This document shows positions 1-7,952 of a stretch of 64,000 bases of DNA, one piece after another (position 1 is the first letter of the stretch; each line of letters opens with the position of its first letter). The stretch covers positions 226,386 through 290,385 of the forward strand of contig NZ_CABVHY010000004.1 of the NCBI RefSeq assembly GCF_902497875.1, written 5' to 3'. The notes below the pieces were generated by a model, which saw only the letters and a list, made by a program, of their open reading frames with translations, did not search any database and was not told the DNA's origin. The DNA comes from Pseudomonas fluorescens. GTDB lineage: Bacteria; Pseudomonadota; Gammaproteobacteria; Pseudomonadales; Pseudomonadaceae. The translations under genes were made by a program, and so were the position numbers.

Positions 1-528
1 CACATCCCCCAATGGAGCAACGCCATCGAGCGCGATCGCGCCCGGACCTACTTCCAGGTCTACGCCGCGTGCTGCGCCCTGCATTTTGTCGAGAAGGCCC
101 TCGGCGAATTGCAGGCCGGCCATACCAAAACCTGGACCGAGTTCAAGGTCCCCGATGAGGCTATCGGCTGCGGCTTCCACGAAGCGGTTCGCGGGGTGCT
201 GTCCCATCACCTGGTGATCAAGAACGGCAAGATCGCCAACTACCACCCCTACCCGCCTACCCCCTGGAATGCCAGCCCTCGGGATATCTACGGGACCCCC
301 GGGCCATACGAAGACGCGGTGCAGAACACGCCGATATTCGAGGAGAACGGACCGGATACCTTCAAGGGCATCGACATCATGCGCGCGGTGCGCAGCTTCG
401 ACCCTTGCCTGCCTTGCGGCGTGCATATGTACCTGGGTAACGGCAAGACCCTGAAAACCATCCATGCGCCCGGCAACTGCGGGCTTGGCCAGCCGGTCGA
501 TAGCGATGATGAGGACTCGACATCATGA
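1..528 (+). CDS. hhyL: [NiFe]-hydrogenase large subunit, group 1h/5 (high-affinity) type, 3' part only
   Basis: The reading frame is open from base 1, so the 5' part and presumably the small subunit lie outside the window. The product is the catalytic subunit that oxidises H2 at a Ni-Fe(CN)2CO centre. The distal nickel-ligand motif is seen as RSFDPCLPCGVHMYLG (C-x2-C-x2-H), the form characteristic of group 1h/5 hydrogenases rather than the usual DPCxAC form. After that His there are 33 more residues, rich in Asp/Glu/Ser at the end. Most large subunits are cut just after this His by a protease, and one is encoded downstream at 3924-4409. The stop overlaps the next start (ATGA), so an operon is expected. 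The group assignment rests on this motif and on the neighbouring genes, not on the N-terminal motif. Confidence 0.9.
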   Translation, partial: HIPQWSNAIERDRARTYFQVYAACCALHFVEKALGELQAGHTKTWTEFKVPDEAIGCGFHEAVRGVLSHHLVIKNGKIANYHPYPPTPWNASPRDIYGTPGPYEDAVQNTPIFEENGPDTFKGIDIMRAVRSFDPCLPCGVHMYLGNGKTLKTIHAPGNCGLGQPVDSDDEDSTS

Positions 529-1094
529 ACGGATACCGTCAGCAGGAACTGGATGAACAAGTGGAACGTCTGCAAGAACTGCTGGGCGCGCTGGACGAGC
601 TGGCGGACCCCGCCGCCCGAAGCGCGGCCCGGGAACTCCTGCGGGTGGTGATCCGGCTGCACAGCCTGGGTCTGGCGGATCTCCTGGAAATAGTCCAGGA
701 AGCGGGCAGCCAGCCGGCGGACACCTTGTTGCCGCGCTTCACCGCCAACCCCCGGGTGCGCGGCCTGTTGTTGCTGCACGATCTGCACCCGGAAGACCTG
801 CCGACCCGCGCGCGCAAGGCGGTCGAGCGCCTGCGCCCGCACCTGGGAGTGAAAAATGTCCGCGCCGAGCTGGTCGCAGTGGAAGGCAATCGGGTGCGGC
901 TCAGCGTCAGTGCCAGCGACCCGAATGGCGTGCTGCCAACGGCCGAACTGCTGCGCCAGGAGATCGAGCAGGTGTTACTGGAAATGATCCCCGATACCGA
1001 TGAGTTGCTGATCGAGGGGTTGGACACCCTGGCCGCCCGTGCCGGGTTTGTCCCGCTGGTGTGGGTGAATCAACCGGTTGTGGCTGATAAGTGA
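525..1094 (+). CDS. NifU C-terminal-domain-like hydrogenase accessory protein lacking cysteines
   Basis: A 189-aa protein translated from an ATGA overlap with the hydrogenase large subunit. The second half (about residues 90-180: RLRPHLGVKNVRAELVAVEG, then LRQEIEQVLLEMIPD) resembles the NifU C-terminal scaffold fold found in hydrogenase operons. The first half is a helical, Leu/Arg-rich region with coiled-coil character (RQQELDEQVERLQELLGALD). It contains no cysteine at all, so it cannot hold an Fe-S cluster through the CxxC pair used by true NifU proteins. A structural or assembly role in the hydrogenase complex is therefore more likely than Fe-S transfer. This is an inference from the missing residues and the position in the operon. 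Confidence 0.7.
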   Translation: MNGYRQQELDEQVERLQELLGALDELADPAARSAARELLRVVIRLHSLGLADLLEIVQEAGSQPADTLLPRFTANPRVRGLLLLHDLHPEDLPTRARKAVERLRPHLGVKNVRAELVAVEGNRVRLSVSASDPNGVLPTAELLRQEIEQVLLEMIPDTDELLIEGLDTLAARAGFVPLVWVNQPVVADK

Positions 1095-1116
1095 ACGAGC
1101 GGCCCGCTCTATTAAT

Positions 1117-1216
1117 GTGGGAGCGAGCTTGCTCGCGATAGACGTTAACGATAACGCGTGTTTTCTGAATGAACGCGCCGCCCTTGCGTTCATCGCGAGC
1201 AAGCTCGCTCCTACAG
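1117..1216. repeat. REPIN-type inverted repeat
   Basis: Two inverted copies of GTGGGAGCGAGCTTGCTCGC-type REP sequence face each other across a spacer of about 55 bp, typical of fluorescens-group Pseudomonas. The element sits inside the hydrogenase operon between the NifU-like and DUF5947 genes. A second copy at 22756-22855 shares most of the spacer as well. Confidence 0.85.
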
Positions 1217-1257
1217 GGGGCCGCGTTCGGTAACTGACTGGAGTGAGGACCGAGCAA

Positions 1258-1902
1258 ATGACCGAGACCACCGTAGCGCAACCGGATGCCTGGGTGGCCT
1301 CTCTCAAAGGCTTTCTCGGCATCGAGCGCAAACCGGTCGAGCACTGCGAGCTGTGCTACGCCGAGATCGAGCCCGGGCATGATCACCTGATCGAACCCGA
1401 CACCCGACGCCTGCTTTGTGCCTGCCAGGCCTGCGCCCTGTTGTTCGACAGCCCCGAAGCCCGACGCTACCGCCGTGTGCCGCGCGAAGTGACTCGGCTA
1501 GAGCATTTCAATCTCAGCGATGCGCAATGGGACGCCTTGCTGATCCCGATCAACCTGGCTTTTTTCGTTCGCAGCTCAACCCAGGACCGGGTACTGGCCC
1601 TGTACCCCGGCCCGGCCGGTGCCACCGAGTCGACGCTGGCACTGCAAACCTGGGACGAACTGGCCGCCGCCAACCCGCTGCTCAAGGCGCTGCAACCGGA
1701 TGTCGAAGCCCTGTTGGCCAACCGGATGGACGGCGCCCGCGAGTACTACCGCCTGCCCATTGACCGTTGTTATGAGTTGGTCGGGCTGATTCGCAGCCAC
1801 TGGCATGGCCTGTCCGGCGGTCAGGATGTGCGGGCGGCGCAGCTGCGGTACTTCGAGCAACTGCGGGCCGAGACCAGCGCGGGAGGCCAAGACGATGCCT
1901 GA
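1258..1902 (+). CDS. DUF5947 family hydrogenase-associated protein
   Basis: A 214-aa protein, probably soluble. The ATG at 1258 is preferred over an in-frame GTG at 1243 because an AGGA stands 8 nt upstream. The N-terminal third has a cysteine cluster likely to bind metal: HCELCYAE near residue 30, then LLCACQACALLF near residue 60. The rest is an alpha/beta region ending in a conserved tyrosine-containing stretch (REYYRLPIDRCYELVGLIR). The family is known from operons of group 1h/5 hydrogenases and its biochemical role is unknown. It overlaps the next gene by 8 nt. A role in maturation or electron transfer is possible given the cysteines, but nothing in the sequence proves it. Confidence 0.8.
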   Translation: MTETTVAQPDAWVASLKGFLGIERKPVEHCELCYAEIEPGHDHLIEPDTRRLLCACQACALLFDSPEARRYRRVPREVTRLEHFNLSDAQWDALLIPINLAFFVRSSTQDRVLALYPGPAGATESTLALQTWDELAAANPLLKALQPDVEALLANRMDGAREYYRLPIDRCYELVGLIRSHWHGLSGGQDVRAAQLRYFEQLRAETSAGGQDDA

Positions 1903-2545
1903 GCTCACTATCAGCGTCCAGGGTGCGACGCCGGACAAATACTCGGCCGCCCCGACCCTGAACTTCGAACTGCTTATCCGTCAGCGCGGGCGACCGGTGC
2001 CGATCCAGAGCATTGCCTTGCAGTGCCAGATCCGCATCGAGACCAGCAAACGCCACTACGATCCGGCGGAGCAGGCACGCCTGAGCGATCTGTTCGGCGA
2101 ACCCTCGCGCTGGGGCCAGACCCTGCACAACATGCTCTGGACCCATGCCAGCGTGGTAGTCCCGGGGTTTTCCGGCGAACGCAGCCAGGTCAACCTGCCG
2201 GTGCCCTGCAGCTTCGATTTCAACCTCGCCGCGACCAAGTACTTCCATGGCCTCGATCAAGGGTTGGTGCCGCTGCTGCTGTTGTATTCCGGGAGCGTGT
2301 TCTATCGCGACGACGAGGGCGCGCTGGCGATGGACCTGATCTCCTGGAATGAAGAGGCCCGATACGCCCTGCCGGTCGAGGTCTGGAAACAGATGATGGA
2401 CCTTTACTACCCCAACCAGAGCTGGCTGTGCATCAACCGCCAGGTGTTCGAAGCGTTGTACGACTACAAGCGCCGCTATGGCCACCCGGGTTTCGATGAA
2501 GCCCTGCTCAGCCTGCTGACCGACGTCAAGAGGGCCGCCTCATGA
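1895..2545 (+). CDS. DUF6084 family hydrogenase-associated protein
   Basis: A 216-aa protein starting at ATG 1895, preceded by GGGAGG and overlapping the DUF5947 gene by 8 nt. No signal peptide or membrane segment is visible. It looks like a beta-rich protein (ELTISVQGATPDKYSAAPTL at the start) with many aromatic residues in its last third (QMMDLYYPNQSWLCINRQVF). It is recognised as a family found next to high-affinity-type hydrogenases, with no known activity. The ATGA overlap with the next gene indicates coupled translation. Its constant place beside DUF5947 suggests that the two act together, which is an inference. Confidence 0.8.
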   Translation: MPELTISVQGATPDKYSAAPTLNFELLIRQRGRPVPIQSIALQCQIRIETSKRHYDPAEQARLSDLFGEPSRWGQTLHNMLWTHASVVVPGFSGERSQVNLPVPCSFDFNLAATKYFHGLDQGLVPLLLLYSGSVFYRDDEGALAMDLISWNEEARYALPVEVWKQMMDLYYPNQSWLCINRQVFEALYDYKRRYGHPGFDEALLSLLTDVKRAAS

Positions 2546-3927
2546 ACCTGACACAGGTGCAACCGGTGGTCGATGCCGTCCTCTACGAAGGCTATATCCT
2601 CTACCCCTACCGCTCCACCACGGCGAAGAACCGCCAGCGCTGGACCTTCGGCGGCATCTATCCGCAGGTCTGGTTCGACGCCACCGAGGGTGGCGAACCC
2701 TGGCAGATGCAGACCCAGTGCCTGCTCGAAGGCCAACCCGACGCGCGTCTCGAGGTGCGGGTGCGCTTCCTGCAGCCGTTGGCCCGCGAGGTCGGCGAGC
2801 TGCAATCGGCATTGCCGGCCTGGTCAGAGGATCTGGAAGGTTTGAACCGGGCGCAGTGGAATCCGGTGCCATCGCTGACCCTGGGTGACCAGCAGTTTCA
2901 TTGCTGGCAGGAAGCCGTGGAACGCGATCTGCTGGTGGCCGACTGTCCACTGAGCGAACTGCTGCAAGACGCCCGGAGTGTGCCTTTCGCTTTCGAAGGT
3001 CGCCGGGAACTGGAACCGCTGCGCAGCGACGGCGCCATTCGCGGTGTGCTGCTGCGCAATCAGTGCGCGATCCAGGGGCGTGTCGAGCTGAAGCTTGCGC
3101 CCATCAGCGGACGGGTCTATCGCCTGACAGTGCGGATCGAAAATCATACCCGGATGGACCCCGCCAGCGTGACCGACCGTGAGCAGGCGAGTCTTTACAG
3201 TTTCGCCTCCACCCATACCATTCTCGCGGTGCAGGACGCAGGCTTTGTCAGCCTGATGGACCCGCCGCCGGCGCTCCGGGACGCAGCGGCAGCTTGCGAC
3301 AATCAAGGCACTTATCCGGTGCTGATTGGTGAGCCCGGTGCCCGCGACACCCTGCTGTCTTCGCCGATCATTCTCTACGACTACCCGCAAGTCGCCCCGG
3401 AAAGCCTCGGCGAGTTTTTCGACTCCAGCGAGATCGACGAAATCCTCAGCCTGCGCATCCTGGCCATGACCGACGCGGAAAAACGCGAGATGGCCGCCCT
3501 CGACCCGCGCACCGCGGCGTTGCTGGCCCGCACCGAGGCCCTGGACAGCGACAGCTTCATGCGCCTGCATGGCGTGTTGCGTGATCCCCTGTCCGGGTCC
3601 GCCGCCGGGCCCCCTGCACTGCAGCCTGAGCCAGGCGGCCCTCGTCTGGCGTTTGACAGCAACGGCGGTGCGGCGCTGCGGGTCGGTGATCGGGTGCGCC
3701 TGCAACCCAAGCGTGGCGGCGACACCATGGACCTGGTGCTGGCGGGCAAAACCGCCGTGATCGAGGCCATCGAACGCGACTTCGAGGACCGGCTGCATGT
3801 GGCGGTGACCATCGACGACGACCCCGGCCGCGAGTGGGGCCTGCAGCGAATGCCCGGGCACCGGTTCTTCTTCTCGCCCGAAGAAATCCAGCCGCTGGAT
3901 TCCCCACCGCATGGGGGAACGCCATGA
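2542..3927 (+). CDS. Uncharacterised 461-aa protein of the hydrogenase operon
   Basis: A 461-aa protein with ATGA overlaps at both ends (with the DUF6084 gene and the protease gene). It starts with VDAVLYEGYILYPYRSTTAK and continues as a large, probably beta-rich domain of unknown family. From about residue 375 there is a small separate segment, VGDRVRLQPKRGG, followed by PGREWGLQRMPGHRFFF, which reads like an SH3-like barrel. No signal peptide, no membrane helix and no convincing metal motif were seen. Genes of this kind accompany group 1h/5 hydrogenases, but I cannot assign a function. The tight coupling means it is made in step with the rest of the cluster. Confidence 0.75.
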   Translation: MNLTQVQPVVDAVLYEGYILYPYRSTTAKNRQRWTFGGIYPQVWFDATEGGEPWQMQTQCLLEGQPDARLEVRVRFLQPLAREVGELQSALPAWSEDLEGLNRAQWNPVPSLTLGDQQFHCWQEAVERDLLVADCPLSELLQDARSVPFAFEGRRELEPLRSDGAIRGVLLRNQCAIQGRVELKLAPISGRVYRLTVRIENHTRMDPASVTDREQASLYSFASTHTILAVQDAGFVSLMDPPPALRDAAAACDNQGTYPVLIGEPGARDTLLSSPIILYDYPQVAPESLGEFFDSSEIDEILSLRILAMTDAEKREMAALDPRTAALLARTEALDSDSFMRLHGVLRDPLSGSAAGPPALQPEPGGPRLAFDSNGGAALRVGDRVRLQPKRGGDTMDLVLAGKTAVIEAIERDFEDRLHVAVTIDDDPGREWGLQRMPGHRFFFSPEEIQPLDSPPHGGTP

Positions 3928-4409
3928 TGAAAATCCTGGTCGCCGGCATCGGCAATATCTTCATGGGCGATGACGGTTTTGGCTGCGAGGTCGCCGGCCG
4001 ACTGAGTCAGCGCAAGGTGCCGGCCGGTGTCGACGTGGTGGACTTCGGCATCCGCGGCCTGGACCTCGGTTATGCGCTGATGGATGGCTACGAAGTGGTG
4101 ATCCTGATCGACACCGTGGACCGTGGCGAAGCGCCGGGCACCCTGTATCTGATCGAGCCCGAGATCGGCGACGCGGCGGCGCCGGCACGCGGTGAACAGC
4201 TGATGGCACCCCACGGCATGGACCCGGCCAGCGTCCTGCGCTTCATTGCCGCGCTCGATCAACGGCGCCCACGGGTGCTGATGGTCTGCTGTCAGCCGGC
4301 GTTCCTGGGGGGAGAACAGGGGCATATGGGCTTGAGCGAAGAGGTCACCCAATCCGTCGACAAGGCGCTAACCGAGGTTCTCGGTTTGGTGGACGAGTTA
4401 CTGGCATAA
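3924..4409 (+). CDS. Hydrogenase maturation endopeptidase (HyaD/HybD/HoxM family)
   Basis: A 161-aa protein from the second ATG of an ATGATG pair at 3924, overlapping the previous stop. The family fold is clear: GIGNIFMGDDGFGCEVAGRL with the nickel-sensing acidic residue in MGDDGFG, then the central DVVDFGIRGLDLGYALMDGY and IDTVDRG with its conserved Asp, and a later MAPHGMDP His motif. These proteins remove the C-terminal tail of the large subunit once nickel is in place. The likely substrate is the 33-residue tail of the subunit encoded at 1-528. Length is normal for the family. Confidence 0.9.
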   Translation: MMKILVAGIGNIFMGDDGFGCEVAGRLSQRKVPAGVDVVDFGIRGLDLGYALMDGYEVVILIDTVDRGEAPGTLYLIEPEIGDAAAPARGEQLMAPHGMDPASVLRFIAALDQRRPRVLMVCCQPAFLGGEQGHMGLSEEVTQSVDKALTEVLGLVDELLA

Positions 4410-4445
4410 GTGCAACAGGAGCCTGCAAGCTCCGGGAGGATCGCG

Positions 4446-4553
4446 ATGAGTGGCTGGACGATTTTCTGGGTTTTTCTGTTGGTGGTGATCGTCGTTCTGG
4501 TGGTGGTGAATTTCCACGACATCAAACGCTATTTCAGAATCCGCAATATGTGA
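4446..4553 (+). CDS. 35-aa single-pass membrane peptide (DUF6893-like)
   Basis: A very short gene between the protease and hypF: ATG at 4446, GGGAGG 8-13 nt upstream, stop TGA at 4551-4553. The peptide is MSGWTIFWVFLLVVIVVLVV followed by VNFHDIKRYFRIRNM. That is one hydrophobic helix of about 17 residues and a basic tail, which predicts a cytoplasmic C terminus. Small peptides of this kind (DUF6893) occur in group 1h/5 hydrogenase operons. A role in anchoring or organising the hydrogenase at the membrane is inferred. Confidence 0.75.
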   Translation: MSGWTIFWVFLLVVIVVLVVVNFHDIKRYFRIRNM

Positions 4554-4584
4554 TCCCGAGCACCGCTTGGTCTGGGAGATGGCA

Positions 4585-6987
4585 ATGGTGATGGCTTGCA
4601 AAGGGTGTGATCAGGTTTTGCATGCAGCGGCAGGTGCCGGTGAAGTGATTCGTGTCAGAGGTTTGGTGCAAGGCGTGGGTTTCAGACCCACCGTCTGGCG
4701 TCTGGCCCGCGATTGCGGGCTGTACGGAGACGTCTGCAATGACGCCGAAGGCGTGCTGATTCGCATCTGGGGCACGCGTGCGGACCGCGAGCAGTTTCTC
4801 AAGCGTCTTCGCGAAGAAGCCCCGCCGCTATCGCGGATCGACTCACTCGAGTCCATGGCGCTGAGCGGACAGTCGCCGCTGAGCGATTTTCGTATCGTCA
4901 AAAGCTCCGGCGGGCGGGTGCATACCGGGATAGTCGCCGACGCCGCGACCTGTGCGGCCTGTTTGCGCGAAGTGTTTGACCCCGTCAATCGGCGCTACCG
5001 TTACGCCTTCACCAATTGCACCCATTGCGGGCCGCGGATGTCGATTGTCCGTGCCATCCCCTATGACCGCGGCACTACCAGCATGGGGGCATTTACCCTG
5101 TGCCCGGCCTGCCTGCGCGAATATCGGGATCCCGCCGACCGGCGCTTCCATGCTCAACCCAATGCCTGCCCTGTATGCGGGCCGCGGCTATGGCTCGAAG
5201 CTGCCAGTGGATCCGCGGTCGATTGCAGTGGTGATCCACTCAAAGCGACCCGCCGCTTGCTCAAGGCCGGGCACATCGTGGCCATCAAAGGCATTGGCGG
5301 CGTGCATCTGGCTTGCGATGCCTCGAATGCCAGCGCCGTGGCTCGACTGCGCCAACGCAAGCGCCGCGAGCATAAACCCTTCGCCCTGATGGCCCGCGAT
5401 ACGGCAATGATCCGCCGCTATTGCAGCCTGGACCCGGCGCAAACCGCGCTGCTGCAGGAGCCCGCCGCGCCGATCGTGCTGCTGCCCATCGAGGGCCCGG
5501 AACGCCTGGCCGATGGCGTGGCTCCCCGGCAGTGCTGCTACGGTTTCATGCTGCCTTACTCGCCCCTGCACCATCTGTTGATGGCCGGCCTGCAGGCACC
5601 GATCGTGCTCACCAGCGGTAACCGCAGTGAAGAACCGCAGTGCATAGGCAACGACGAGGCCCGTGAACGCTTGGGCGATATCGCTGACGCATTGCTGCTG
5701 AACGACCGGGAGATCGTCAACCGGCTGGACGACTCGGTGGCCAGGCTGGTGGACGACAGTCCCGCCCTGTTGCGTCGCGCTCGTGGCTATGCGCCGACGC
5801 CGCTGCGCTTGCCTGCGAGCTTTGGCGCTGCACCTGCGGTCTTGGCCCTGGGCGGCGAACTGAAGAACAGTTTTTGTCTGATAAAGGACGGTCAGGCGAT
5901 TCTCTCCCAGCATCTCGGCGATCTGGCCAACGCCAGCGCCAACGCGGCCTACCGCCAGACCCTGGCGCTGTACCAGCAGCTGTTCGAGTTCCAGCCACAG
6001 GTGCTGGCGATTGACTGCCACCCCGACTACCTGCCGAGTAAGTTCGGCCGCGAGTGGGCTGCGGAAAAGGGCCTGAAGCTGGTCGAAGTTCAGCATCACC
6101 ACGCGCATATCGCCGCCTGCCTGGCCGATAACGCTGTCGAACTGGATTCGCCGCCGGTGCTCGGCATTGCGCTGGATGGCACCGGTTATGGCGATGACGC
6201 CAGCCTGTGGGGCGCTGAGTTCCTGCTCGCCGACTACCATGGCTATCGGCGCCTGGCCAGCCTGGCAACGGTCGCCATGCCGGGCGGCGAAGTGGCTATC
6301 GAGCAACCCTGGCGCATGGCCTATGCCCACCTGCGGCGCGTCGCGCAATGGTCAGTACTGATCAAGCAATTTGGCGATCTGCCGTACTTCCAGATGCTGG
6401 CGGACAAACCCCTGGCAACCTTGGACGGCATGCTCGCAACAGGCTTCAACAGCCCCCTGTGCAGCTCCTGCGGACGCCTGTTCGACGCGGTTGCAGCGGT
6501 CATTGGCCTGTGCCAACAGGTTAGTTACGAGGGTCAGGCGGCTATTGAGCTGGAGGCCGCCGTCGATGCATCGGCGCTGGCCGACCACCCGGGCTATCCC
6601 TTTGCGATTGTGTCGGACGACGGCCTGCCACGCCTGGAGCCGCAACCGATGTGGCAGGCGCTGTTGACTGACCTGCACACAGGTGTGGCCCGCGGGGTGA
6701 TAGCGGCGCGCTTCCATCTCGGCCTGGCGCAAGCCGTTGTTCAGATGATCGAACACCTGACGCAACTGCATGGCGATCTCTGGTCCGGGCGCATTGCGCT
6801 GTCGGGCGGGGTATTGCAGAACGCGGTACTGACCCGCGAGCTGATCCAGCGCCTTGAATTTCGTGGCTTGCAGGTGCTGCGCCAGGCACGGGTGCCGGCC
6901 AACGACGGCGGGCTGAGCCTGGGCCAGGCGGCAGTCGCCACGGCGCAAACCCTCGCGGCACAAGAGGAGCGGCAACCATGTGCGTAG
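4585..6987 (+). CDS. hypF: Carbamoyltransferase HypF
   Basis: About 800 aa, normal length. It makes thiocarbamate on HypE from carbamoyl phosphate, the source of the cyanide ligands. Domains in order: acylphosphatase (GLVQGVGFRPTVWRLA), two zinc fingers (CAACLREVFD with CTHCGP; CPACLREYRD with CPVCGP), a YrdC-like domain (KAGHIVAIKGIGGVHLACDA), and a Kae1-like domain with the metal-binding HHHAHIAA and a final LSGGVLQN. The frame is open from a TTG at 4567. The ATG at 4585 is preferred, with GGGAG 6 nt upstream, and ATG 4591 is also possible. It overlaps hypC by 10 nt. Confidence 0.97.
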   Translation: MVMACKGCDQVLHAAAGAGEVIRVRGLVQGVGFRPTVWRLARDCGLYGDVCNDAEGVLIRIWGTRADREQFLKRLREEAPPLSRIDSLESMALSGQSPLSDFRIVKSSGGRVHTGIVADAATCAACLREVFDPVNRRYRYAFTNCTHCGPRMSIVRAIPYDRGTTSMGAFTLCPACLREYRDPADRRFHAQPNACPVCGPRLWLEAASGSAVDCSGDPLKATRRLLKAGHIVAIKGIGGVHLACDASNASAVARLRQRKRREHKPFALMARDTAMIRRYCSLDPAQTALLQEPAAPIVLLPIEGPERLADGVAPRQCCYGFMLPYSPLHHLLMAGLQAPIVLTSGNRSEEPQCIGNDEARERLGDIADALLLNDREIVNRLDDSVARLVDDSPALLRRARGYAPTPLRLPASFGAAPAVLALGGELKNSFCLIKDGQAILSQHLGDLANASANAAYRQTLALYQQLFEFQPQVLAIDCHPDYLPSKFGREWAAEKGLKLVEVQHHHAHIAACLADNAVELDSPPVLGIALDGTGYGDDASLWGAEFLLADYHGYRRLASLATVAMPGGEVAIEQPWRMAYAHLRRVAQWSVLIKQFGDLPYFQMLADKPLATLDGMLATGFNSPLCSSCGRLFDAVAAVIGLCQQVSYEGQAAIELEAAVDASALADHPGYPFAIVSDDGLPRLEPQPMWQALLTDLHTGVARGVIAARFHLGLAQAVVQMIEHLTQLHGDLWSGRIALSGGVLQNAVLTRELIQRLEFRGLQVLRQARVPANDGGLSLGQAAVATAQTLAAQEERQPCA

Positions 6988-7253
6988 GCATCCCTGGACA
7001 AATCGTCGAGATCGTCGATGCGGCGACCGACACCGCCACCGTGGAGATCGGCGGCATCCGCCGCGCGATCAATATTTCTTGCGTGGTCGGCGACGGTCGC
7101 AGCCACGCCGATTGCCTTGGTGAATGGGTGCTGGTGCACGTCGGTTTTGCCATGAGCCGGATCGATGAACAAGAGGCGATCAAGACCCTCGAACTGCTCC
7201 AGGCGCTGGGCGAAATGGCCGAAGAAATGCGCCTGATGCAGGACAACCGATAG
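6978..7253 (+). CDS. hypC: Hydrogenase maturation chaperone HypC
   Basis: A 91-aa protein beginning MCVGIPGQIVEI. The Cys immediately after the start Met is the residue that HypC/HybG proteins use to carry the Fe(CN)2CO unit with HypD. The small beta-barrel and the C-terminal acidic helix (LELLQALGEMAEEMRLMQ) are as expected. It starts inside the end of hypF and is followed after 12 nt by the SIS-domain gene. Confidence 0.96.
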   Translation: MCVGIPGQIVEIVDAATDTATVEIGGIRRAINISCVVGDGRSHADCLGEWVLVHVGFAMSRIDEQEAIKTLELLQALGEMAEEMRLMQDNR

Positions 7254-7265
7254 GGAGGCACGACC

Positions 7266-7952
7266 ATGTCCCAAGGTGATAGTCCACTGCGTGGCTTGTA
7301 CCCGTTCTTGCACGGCGACAAGCAAGAGGTCGGCGCGCTCGATGCGGCGCTGCTCGAATCCGTGCAACAAAAGGCCGCCCACAGCGTCGAGGTCAAACAA
7401 CGGTTTTTTGCCGAAAACGCCGAGGCTGTGGTGGCGACCGCTCGCGCCATTGCCGCGGTTTATCGGCGAGGTGGGCGGATGTTGTCGATGGGCAACGGCG
7501 GTTCTTCCTGCGACGCCGCGCACTTCGCGGTGGAGTTCCTGCACCCGATCACCGCTGGCCGGCCGGCCTTGACCGCCACCAACCTGGCGGCCGATCAGGC
7601 GATGATGACGGCGGTGGGTAACGACGTCGGCTTCGATCACATTTTCGTCCGTCAGCTGATTGCGCTGGGGCGGCCAGGGGACGGGTTGGTAGGATTTTCC
7701 ACCAGTGGTAACTCGGGCAACCTGCTCAAGGCGTATGCCAAGGCCCGGGAAATGGGCATGACCACCATCGGCCTGGCCGGTGGCGACGGAGGGGCAATGG
7801 CTCGCTCGGCGGACCTCGATCATTGCCTGGTGGTGCCCACCGACAGCATCCACCGCATCCAGGAAGTGCATGTCGCCACCTACCACATTCTCTGGGACCT
7901 GGTGCACACCTTGCTCGCCGATGAGCGCGGCGGCCTGGAGGCCCGGCCATGA
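7266..7952 (+). CDS. SIS-domain sugar isomerase (GmhA-like) within the hyp operon
   Basis: A 228-aa protein of the phosphoheptose isomerase group. The SIS fold is seen in GGRMLSMGNGGSSCDAAHFA, the ligand loop in VGFSTSGNSGNLLKAYAKA, and a late conserved histidine region (SIHRIQEVHVATYHILWDL). GmhA converts sedoheptulose-7-phosphate to D-glycero-D-manno-heptose-7-phosphate for LPS. This protein is longer than the housekeeping enzyme (about 195 aa) because of an N-terminal extension of some 30 residues. It lies between hypC and hypD and overlaps hypD by 4 nt, so a job in hydrogenase maturation is plausible but unproven. SIS genes are known at this position in some other high-affinity hydrogenase clusters. 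Confidence 0.85.
   Translation: MSQGDSPLRGLYPFLHGDKQEVGALDAALLESVQQKAAHSVEVKQRFFAENAEAVVATARAIAAVYRRGGRMLSMGNGGSSCDAAHFAVEFLHPITAGRPALTATNLAADQAMMTAVGNDVGFDHIFVRQLIALGRPGDGLVGFSTSGNSGNLLKAYAKAREMGMTTIGLAGGDGGAMARSADLDHCLVVPTDSIHRIQEVHVATYHILWDLVHTLLADERGGLEARP

Noticed and set aside
5188..6348. A 386-codon minus-strand open frame within hypF
   Set aside because: hypF is unmistakable on the plus strand; the antisense frame has no recognisable features.
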